DNA from: Leucophora obtusa
Taxonomy: Eukaryota; Arthropoda; Insecta; Diptera; Anthomyiidae
Direction: 5' to 3'
DNA length: 64,000 bases
Assembly: GCA_949987735.1 (NCBI GenBank)
Contig: OX465295.1
Coordinates: 36,528,127-36,592,126, forward strand
Shown: in pieces, positions 56,018 to 64,000 of the stretch
How positions within the stretch are numbered: the first letter of the stretch is position 1
How the letters are laid out: every line of letters begins with the position of its first letter
The notes under the pieces: generated by a model
The model's input: only the letters and a program-made list of their open reading frames with translations
Told to the model about the DNA's origin: nothing
Databases searched by the model: none
Made by a program: the position numbers and the translations under genes

Positions 56018-56330
56018 AAGATTCGAACCAGAAGGATCGTGTTTGGTAGTTCATCGCCTTAAGCGTTCACCTAGATAATAATCCAGTAAAAAAAATTATA
56101 AGTCTTGCTTTACAAATCAGTTCTTACATTCCAGAAATATCTGTTAATGTACTTTTACTGTTTATAAGAAGGAATTCTGAACAACATCCAAAAGATCACT
56201 TCAGCATTGCTTCCAAAGAATTATTGCTCTAAAAGTGAACCTAAAAAGTGATTTTGATACAGTTTATTTCCATAATCGCAGGTTCAATTCCTGGCGGGAC
56301 AAATATTTTCCTGGTTTTTTTAATTTCTTT
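56018..56330. repeat. tRNA-like remnant and partial type-C repeat
   Basis: A minus-strand tRNA-like stretch lies at 56025-56085 (B-box-like GGTTCGAATC). Positions 56095-56330 match the first module of the type-C repeat: TTGCTTTACAAATCAGTTC, AATATCTGTTAATGTAC, GCTCTAAAAGTGAACC and a tRNA-like 3' half GCAGGTTCAATTCCTGGCGG. The second module is missing. Confidence 0.6.
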
Positions 56331-57558
56331 TTAATAATTGCAATTAATTTGTTTAGTGTTATCCGCCGACAAGTTAAAAAATTCCGATTTAAAATTATGA
56401 TTTTCAAGTTTTAATATAATGATTTAGTACGTGCCACTTATGGGACACAACTTTTTGGTAGATTAATTTGTATCCACAAATTTCCAAGTCCGTTTTCCCC
56501 CATTGTGTAACCCTGTTTATATTACAAATATTGTATGTTGTTTTGGTGGCCCTTAGGGTAATAGAGCTACTTGTTCCCGTTTATAAAAAATATATTTATA
56601 TATTGTATATTTTTTCAGTTATTGTTTTGAGGCGCAAAACAAAATGAAACGCAGTACAAAATGAACAAAAAATTGCAACCATCCAAGGATTTTAGTTTAA
56701 TACGTACAAGGCTTTCTAAAACAGCTGAGGTCGCTCTTGGTTACGGGTTTATTTTTAAGTTAAATGAAAATTGCCTTTTTTACCACCATGTGATGCATTT
56801 ATGATAGACTAGGGAAATTTTCTTAAATGTTTGTCAGTTCTTTTTCAAATATGTTTTTTTTTTTAATATTTTCAATAAAAAAGTTTAAATTAATATTCAT
56901 AGTTTAATGTTTATTGACCATTTGATATTACCAAACCCTTGTTTACTTTTAATGTTAAGTTGCATCAACACACACTCCCACACACATGTAATAGGTTTAG
57001 TTTGTTTGAGGAATTTTTATAGTTTAGGTTTTTTATGGCAATAATTATACAAACACTACAGTATGTATATTGTTTAAGACCTAATTGTTAGGTTCTGCTG
57101 TTTTTGTTTCTACTTCAACGCTTGGTTTCCTCAATTAGTTGGTACCACCCCCTATTAATACAACAATAAACTCTGATTAAACTCTAATTGAAATGTCAAA
57201 ATGATGACACTTGTATACACACCCTTATTGATGAGTTCATTGTAAAATAAGACAACAATATTAAATTGTAAATTTATACACCCATCTTTTTGAGCAATAA
57301 ATGGTCAGTTTATTTATACACAAACAAACATACACGGTAGGAGTCATTTGTATACAAGTATAATAATTAAAATAACAAAAAAATAATACAGTTGTTGTTG
57401 TTAGAAAATAATTTAATTTTATTTGATTGTTTTCTTTTTTTTAATTTTAATTTTTAAAGTCAGTTTACATACTTTATACATGGCGTATGAGTATTATTAA
57501 TTTCAAATATATAATTAAATATACGACACGTAAATGCATTAACCAAACTAATCTTCTT
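56331..57558. other. Unassigned AT-rich DNA
   Basis: No gene, element end or shared repeat recognised. Confidence 0.4.
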
Positions 57559-58440
57559 CCCAGCAAAAAAAGAGAGGCGAAGCAGTAGAAATTGTAGCAC
57601 TACAATTGATGACCTAGATGTACTTCTTTTTTAACATAAACACTAATGATTTTAACATTGAGTTGTCCCACTTCAACATTTTTTCAGTACTTTTTGAACG
57701 AATGCAAAGGAAGTAAAAAAAGTAAAAAAAAAAATTCCTTACAAAAAAAAATTATATTTTTTTTATTTTAGAAAAGTTTTTTTATTGCCGCCACCGGGTA
57801 TCGAACTTGCGACCTCACGATTGATAGCGCTCTACCACTGAGCTATTCTTTGATATGAAAGTTGACTGGCATAAAAACACCACTTTGGAAATGCGAGATA
57901 TTGTTCCTTATTCTCTTCAATAAAAGACTTATTAAACAAGTGTAAAAGGTGCACTCCAATTTAATATTGTTTTCAGTACTATTTTTACAGGTGCATAAAA
58001 AGCAATTTCTCACGATTTTTTTATACATACATATTTTTAAAAATTTTTAAATTAAAAAATATTGATTATAAACAAATTAATTATAAATATTAAAAAAAAA
58101 ATTAATAGAAAAAAAATTTAAAAAAAAAAATGTTGGTCCCGCCGGGAATCGAACCCGGGACCCTCTGTTTGGAAATGCCAAGTGATCACTTTTTACGATC
58201 ACTTTTAGAGCAATTACTCTTTAGAAGTAATACTTCAATGATTTTTTGGATGTGGTTCAGAAGTAATTCTAAAAAAGCTGTAAAATGTAATAACGGATTC
58301 TTTGGAAGCAGTGAAAGAAGTGATTTTTGGAAGTTGTTCAGAATAACTTATAAGAAAGCAGTAAAAATACACTAACGGATACTTGTGAAGCATTCAAAGA
58401 AGTAGTTTGTAAAGCATTACTTGCAATTTTTTTTGCTGGG
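57559..58440 (-). repeat. Double tRNA-headed repeat (type C), uninterrupted copy
   Basis: This 882-base copy runs from CCCAGCAAAAAAAGAG to ATTTTTTTTGCTGGG, so the outer 13 bases are inverted. On the minus strand the two heads are at 58137-58160 (T-arm GGGTTCGATTCCCGGCGGGA) and 57788-57850 (A box AGCTCAGTGGTAGAGCGC, B box AGTTCGATACC). The body has two AAGTA.TCCGTTA blocks. It supplies the empty site for the hAT insertion at 11118. Frames at 57843-58028 and 58130-58375 are incidental. Confidence 0.75.
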
Positions 58441-59982
58441 TTCATAAACATGAAAGTTTTTTATACTCTGCCGCTTTTTAAAAAGTTTTGTGCGACAGTA
58501 TTCAAACTTGCAGAGAGTAAAACTGTCTTTCATTTAAATAGTCAAGGATTTATGTTTCTGAATATCACTTGATATTGTCTGAACTTGATATAATCGTGGT
58601 CTTTATGTAATCCCTACTGGAATTGGATTGGAAACGGAATTGGATTTTTTAAACGGACTTACAAGAATTGACGGGAATGGGAAACTTGAGGAAATTTTTT
58701 ACATTTTTCTTACGGAAATTTCCGATTGTTGGTTTCTATAAATCTACTCTACGGATTTGGTGAGGAAATTTCCAATAAAACTAAAAGTTTTTTCTTAAAA
58801 TAACAAATTTTTAGAGTTATTTGTTTGTTGTACATACATATTTGTAAAATTTTCTGAAACGTAAATATGTTATAAGTCATTCTGACGTCACACAGTGGTT
58901 TGAAACAAAAAAAAAAGTGGTAATAAATCTGTATCTTCTAAACTATAAGTCCGATTGCATCAGTATGTATGAGATAATTGTTAAGGAGGACCCTTTCTAA
59001 ATTTTGGATTCATGGTTACCCTGTGTTATTACAGGGTGACTTATTTGGCGTCAAAATACACCACCTCAAAAGTAAAATAGCTTTTGGACCGTGTAGCTCT
59101 TTCAATTATTGCCCAATAAGATTGACTTTTTATATTTTCGAATGAGCTTGGAGAAACGTAGAAAAAACATGCTTACTTTACTATAATAACTGTTATGGGT
59201 TTTAAGTTATTTTATTTCAAAAATAAAAAAACTCATTTTTCTCTTCGACTTTTTTGAGTTTTTGGCCGATTGTGAATTCGGTATTATAACGATAATTTTT
59301 TAAAAAAATACTGACATATACGCAACAGTTTAAGAAATGAAACTGTGAAAACTTTTTTTAAGTATCACGAACCATTTAGTGTTGACATATTTTCAAAGTC
59401 AAACATTTTTCGCTGATCGAAAAAAATGCATTTTTTTATCAAAAAGATCAAAGCTCAATTTTTCACTTTTTACTGAGAAGTTATTTAATAAAAGTTAATG
59501 TTTTATTATATATTCGTAGAGAATGGGGTTCTAAGATGCTTTTAATCCAAATTTGAAGTCGGTACAACATTCACCCTACGTACAGCATTGACCGAAATTT
59601 GTCTAATTTTTATGAGAATTTTTGATTTTTCGATCATATAACAAAAAAATCACGCCGATGTTGCTACTTTCTGAAACGCAGTTATATAGTGCCATACATT
59701 GTGTTTAGATTTCAAAAATAAAAAGCAGCGCCAATTCATAAACGAATCCAGAAAACATGATTTTATAAAAAGTGGCAAATTTCCATTGACCATAACTTTA
59801 ATTGCAAAAAAGGATAGTTCGGTTTATTTTTTTAAAATTATTTTAATTGTTTTACATGAACAATAAAATAGTCTTTATTGCCTTGGATAGTTCTTCACGT
59901 ACCTTGGATAGTTTCTAAAATATTGAAAGTCAACTTTCAAAGATGATTTTGTAAAAAATACACTTTTTAGTTTTTTTTGTAG

Positions 59983-60303
59983 TGTTTAAGGTTTTTTTGA
60001 ATGTTACTTAAAAATTAACAGTGCAATAAACTAGACATGTTTTCCTTTTCATTGATGTACTTATTAAACGTATATAAAAAGTATTGATAACAGGTAAAAT
60101 TATTGCATTTAAAACACACACCTCAGGTCAAAAAATATAACCACATGCAAATATTGTGCAAACATTCACTTTCTTGTTTTTTAGTTTTTTCGTAGATTTT
60201 TCCCAGATGTGTTTAAGGTTTTTTTTAATGTTACTAAAAAATTAACACTATAATAAACTAGACATATTTCCTTTTTCATTCATGTATTAAAGGTATATAA
60301 AAA
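59983..60303. repeat. 226-base degenerate tandem duplication
   Basis: GTGTTTAAGGTTTTTTT begins at 59983 and again at 60209, and both copies continue through ATAAACTAGACAT to GTATATAAAA. The second copy is cut by the mini-me element and resumes at 61131 (TATTGGTAACAAG versus TATTGATAACAGG). Confidence 0.65.
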
Positions 60304-61130
60304 CGAGTAAAAAGGTTAAAGTCACTGCCGACTATACAATACCCTACACCAGTCTGGTTAAAAGCCAACTAATGTTTGGATCCGAAATTCGAATGGGTTA
60401 AAATGGGACTTGTGTCAAAATGTTCTATAATGTGAGTCAGCGAACCAAATTTCATTAAAATATCTTAATACTTGCGACCTGCAGTTTGTAACCAAGCCAA
60501 TTTTGGGGGTACCCTTATATGGGCACTAGGTCTAAACATGGACCGCTGTTAACCAAAATCAATAGGCTTCGTCCTTGGGCTGATATAGCTCGGGGTACCA
60601 AATTTCATCAAAATATCTTAATATTTGCGACCTGCAGCGTATAAACAGTATAATTTTGGTAGGACCCTTATATGGGCACTAGGTCTAAACATGGACCGAT
60701 GTTCACCAAAATCAACAGGCTTCGTCCTTGGGCCAACATAGGTCTGTGTACTAAATTTGATCAAAATATCTTAATATTTGCGACCTGCAGCGTATAAACA
60801 ATATAATTTTGGTAGGACCCTTATATGGACACTAGGTCTAAACATAGACCGATGTTCACCAAAATATGCTTCGTCCTTGGGCCGACATAAGTCGGTGTAC
60901 CAAGTTTCATCAAAATATCTTAATATTTGCGACCTGTAGAGTGCGCACAAGAATGCATGGACAGACAGACAGACGGACGGACGGACAGACGGACATCGTT
61001 AAATCGAAATAAAAAAAAATTCTGAGTCGATCGGTGTACTATAAGGTGGGTCTGCGACCAATATTTTTTGGTGTTACAAACATCAGCACAAACTTATAAT
61101 ACCCTGACCACATAGTGGTGTAGGGTATAA
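60303..61130 (+). mobile_element. mini-me-like element (copy 6)
   Basis: From ACGAGTAAAAAGGTTAAAGT to GTGGTGTAGGGTATAA; about three to four 153-bp units and a (GACA)(GACG)n tract at 60960-60993. It interrupts the second copy of the neighbouring tandem duplication, so the pre-insertion sequence can be read from the first copy. No target duplication longer than a few A/T bases is seen. Confidence 0.8.
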
Positions 61131-61269
61131 ATATTGGTAACAAGTACAATTATTGCATTTATTATTTTTCCATTAACAATATTTACATTTTTTAATAAAT
61201 TAAATACTAAAGATTTGGTATAAAATAGTCCAAAGTGTCAAAAGTTAACATATTTTTAATATCTTTGGC

Positions 61270-61920
61270 TTCGGAATCATCTTCTAAACTTATTTGGAAT
61301 CATCTTCTAAACTTATTTTTGGCTGCCATTTCGTTCTAATAGAATATATTACTGGATCTGAAGTTATAAGTAAATGGTGCGTTAGATCAGAATTTTGGGC
61401 AGTTTTTGAATGTTTTCGTGTGTTAAATTTCCAATAGTGTTTAACGTCACTGTTTCTAGCTTCCTGCGCTTCTTCTGTTAGGTCTCCTAAAGGAAGGATA
61501 CTATTTTCTATTATTGTTTTTGCATGGGATAATATTTTGTGTTCGGTTGGTGTTATTGGTCGCCAATAATACAAGCTACTTAATAATGATTTTGTTTCAT
61601 TAGCAAAAATAAGGAATTTATCAGAATTTATACGTTTTTTGCTATTAATCACCGCTAACAATATTTAAAAACGTTTGATTAAAGTTTCGTCGAGACCTGT
61701 TATTTCTCAGGATCTTCAAAAAAACGCCTGGCTGTATTTCCATCATTAAAGCTTCCATAACCGTGAAGAGGTTTATTAACAATTAGACCCAACTGTTGCT
61801 TATTTTGAATTCGTTTCTTTTCCTCCGATCGCATGTTTTGCAAATCTGTGTTATTTTTTACACTTTTATTTTCATTTCCTGGAATTTTCCGATATTTTAT
61901 GTGCTAAATGTAAACAAAAT
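61270..61920 (-). pseudogene. Repeat-encoded protein relic (NDGNTARRFF / EEAQEARN family)
   Basis: Reading leftward on the minus strand: KNNTDLQNMRSEEKKRIQNK, LGLIVNKPLHGYGSFNDGN, TARRFFEDPE (then stops and frame changes), and an open stretch (61661-61290) with INSDKFLIFANETKSLLSSL, TEHKILSHAKTIIENSILPL, LTEEAQEARNSDVKHYWKF and LLITSDPVIYSI. I recall this motif series from an uncharacterised transposon-encoded family common in aphids and other insects. A 23-base tandem duplication (61273-61318) throws the C-terminal end out of frame. Function is presumably transposition; no catalytic residue can be named. Confidence 0.6.
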
Positions 61921-61933
61921 TCCATAAATCGTA

Positions 61934-62130
61934 CACACAGAAAACGAATTCGTTGCGTCAACCGAATTTGTTGCCAACCGAATTTTGGTAGTTGCATGAA
62001 CTATCACATAATTCGGTTACAGATACAGAATTTTTTAATGGAATATGAACGACTGAAAGTTGTTCCAACCGAATTGATTTGGTAAACTCGACCGAATTCA
62101 TTCATTCAAATAAAACACTGTTTCCTAACA
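61934..62130. mobile_element. Family-3 small TIR element
   Basis: Starts CACACAGAAAACGAATTC after TA at 61932-61933, and repeats CAACCGAATTTGTTGCCAAC-type words. It shares AAATAAAACACTGTTTCC with the copy at 8913-9135, so those two form a subfamily. The right end is unclear. Confidence 0.6.
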
Positions 62131-62941
62131 ATTTATAGTTTTTCAATTTTTATTTTAATAAAGTAAATAATTTAAATTAAATATACAAAATACAAGTTAA
62201 TGAATATTGTTTTTTGATAGTCATTAGACTAAAAATACATTATACTTAAAAAAAATCAAATTCTTCAGAGTGAAGAAAAATGCCATTTAAAAGTTACCTT
62301 AAAAAAAACCCCTCAACTTTAAATGCTTTCTCCCTCGGGGAATTTCGCTAACATTTTGCTATAAAAATCTTAGTTTTAGGAGATATGTATTAAGGAAGGA
62401 AGAATCCTCACAATTTTCTGAAAGCTTTTATAAATATTTCCAAATACATTCCACTAAACAGCTGCATAGTATACATTTATAATGCATTTGTTGTACTTAT
62501 ATTTAATATAAATTCGCTGCTACTTTTATAAATTTAAAGGGAAGGCTTTAATATCCTCATTTAGTCTACATAAAAAAAAGCAATTGATAAAAAGCAATGT
62601 ACTGAGAGATGATGGTTTTACTAAAATTACCTTTATTGAGGTTTAAAAATAATATTGAATACCTTCTTCATAAGTATGCAGAAATTTCAAATGCGAGAAA
62701 AGTTTTATAGAATTTTTAAATTTTGTTTTAATTTTTTGATTTTTGTTTTGTATTTTTATTTGTTGACATTTATTTAAATTCAAACAACGCCATTCGGTTA
62801 TGTTGATATTATTTTGGAGATAGCAACCAAATTTATTAGAATACTTTTTTGTATTTTGCTGCCCCAACTGAAAATTTACCACAAAAATTCTACAACCAAT
62901 TTTTAAATCGGTATGTGCAACCACCATTCAGTAAAAAATAA

Positions 62942-63231
62942 CACAGTACAACAGCCATAAAAAATTTTAATTTTTAGGCAAAAAAATATTTTTTTTTCTC
63001 CACAAATTTATTTCTACCGGCAAAACTGTTGATTATAAAGAAAAATGTTATATGAACGGATTAAAGAAATTGTAATTCTAAATTTTTCTAAATTTGTTTC
63101 ATCAAAATCGGACAAGTGGTTCTCGAGTTACAACTAAGCGAAAAAACATCAAGATATACTGACCTAGTACCATCACCCTGACTTGGAATTTCTCACCCCC
63201 CAGACAATAATCCCAAAAATGTTCCATAGTG
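62942..63231. mobile_element. TAA-flanked foldback element (copy 3)
   Basis: Starts CACAGTACAACAG and ends GTTCCATAGTG; TAA lies at 62939-62941 and 63232-63234. Shared inner blocks TTTACCGGCAAAACTGTTGA-like, GTTATATGAACGGATTAAAG and AGTGGTTCTCGAGTTA link it to the copies at 15 and 41 kb. It has lost most of one arm. Confidence 0.75.
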
Positions 63232-63586
63232 TAATTAGTAAAGCATTAGTAAACTATGATTAATAAAGTATTGGGCATCACAACTAAAATGTAATTGTGA
63301 TTGTGAATTCATGGTGAAAAATTCACTACTTATAGATTTTAGGATAGTTGTGACTGCCGAATTAGATTATAAGTTTTATTATTGAATGAATTGGTTGGGA
63401 AAACTGATTTTAATAACTTAAATAACTTTCTTTTAGTTATAGCTTCAAAATATTAATCATAAACGGGTAAGTTTTACTAATACAACTAATTTTATGTAAC
63501 TGAAATAAAAACTTTATTGTAATACTAAAATAAGTTTAAGTCTGGTCGAATTCCAGCTAATTTATTTCATGTGTGTATCCTTGCAT

Positions 63587-63826
63587 GCACACAGAAAAAA
63601 AAATTGCCAACCGAATTGCTAAGCCTATTTTGGGTGCTACAACCAATAAATTCGGTTGGTGAAACCATATTAGAATGTGATTCCTAAATATTTTGGGTAT
63701 TGCAACTAAAATTCAGTTGCATAAACCGAATTTTGTTGTGATAACCAATATTCAGTTGCACCAACCTATTTTAGTAGATGCAACCGATTTTCAGTTGGAA
63801 AATGGCATATTTTTTCTTTGTGTGTG
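63587..63826. mobile_element. Family-3 small TIR element inside the decayed gene
   Basis: The ends are CACACAGAAAAAAAAATTGC and, in reverse complement, CACACAAAGAAAAAATATGC. The interior is a dense array of CAACCGAATT and CAACTGAAAATCGG-type words in both orientations. It interrupts the coding remnant that resumes at 63827. Confidence 0.7.
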
Positions 63827-63982
63827 AAGAGGAGATATTCCAAATTTCAAAGCTTCTTCATTAACAACAGTTTCATTGACTATTTCGTGGAATTCTGAGC
63901 TTTTCTTTGCGCATATCCCTACGGGGAATGAGGAGTCCATTGCCCTCATGGACCTATCCCGTGACCGGTCAACCGAAGGCAT
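63827..63982 (-). pseudogene. N-terminal part of the same repeat-encoded protein family
   Basis: The minus strand from ATG 63982 reads MPSVDRSRDRSMRAMDSSFP, ICAKKSSEFHEIVNETVVNE and EALKFGISPLH, then enters the family-3 element. I recall EALKFGISPLHAW as a conserved block upstream of the NDGNTARRFF block in the family seen at 61270-61920. The order on the minus strand is correct for one gene. The true start may lie outside the window. Confidence 0.5.
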
Positions 63983-64000
63983 ATTACTAAATTAGTACAA

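Larger units (their letters stand above)
58890..64000 (-). mobile_element. Decayed transposon running off the right edge
   Basis: A likely left terminus CACAGTGGTTTGAAAC lies at 58890-58905, followed by non-coding sequence and minus-strand coding remnants at 61270-61920 and 63827-63982. Later insertions (mini-me 60303-61130, family 3 at 61934 and 63587, foldback 62942-63231) explain most of the gaps. The right terminus is outside the window. That the coding remnants and the left end belong to one element is inference. Confidence 0.35.

Overview
The window looks like AT-rich, gene-poor intergenic or heterochromatic DNA from a higher fly (Diptera, probably calyptrate). The evidence is the very AT-rich composition, a 73-bp GT-AG intron, six dispersed mini-me-like elements with GTCY-type tetranucleotide repeats, several mariner lineages and fly-type tRNA-derived SINEs. 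I see no host protein-coding gene and no structural RNA gene that I would defend as functional. Almost everything recognisable is mobile DNA, much of it nested.

Region by region. 0-10 kb: AT-rich terminal-inverted-repeat (TIR) elements of two related families (here called family 1 and family 2), a mariner C-terminal relic, an element with perfect 31-bp inverted ends, GATCAT-rich palindromic repeats, and a 286-bp palindromic element inserted in a minisatellite. 10-15 kb: a double tRNA-headed repeat, split by a hAT element that is itself split by a mini-me element; then a tRNA-headed repeat fused to a GGTAACGG minisatellite. 15-25 kb: a TAA-flanked foldback element, a 1.5-kb degenerate minisatellite carrying a SINE (with a small element inside it), a mini-me element and an internally deleted rosa-like (DD41D) mariner. 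25-33 kb: mostly unassigned AT-rich DNA, two hAT elements with 8-bp target duplications, a mauritiana-type mariner relic and SINEs. 33.8-37.3 kb: a 3.4-kb interval bounded by 37-bp inverted repeats and filled with younger insertions. 38-46 kb: a four-level nest inside a mariner, further SINEs and mini-me elements. 47-50 kb: a hAT element, a solo-LTR-like sequence with strong hairpins, and a family-2 element.

51.5-55.2 kb holds the only intact large gene: a two-exon, 721-codon putative transposase inside a 3.67-kb transposon with very long (about 580 bp), almost identical TIRs. The right TIR runs into the last 45 codons of the gene. The protein has DDE-like acidic landmarks and a C-x2-H motif, but I cannot place it in a named superfamily. 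This is the best candidate for an under-described system.

55-64 kb: more SINEs, and at the right edge a decayed minus-strand gene of another uncharacterised repeat-encoded protein family, broken up by mini-me, foldback and small TIR elements and running off the window.

Several pairs of occupied and empty sites within the window allow boundaries, target duplications and insertion order to be read directly.
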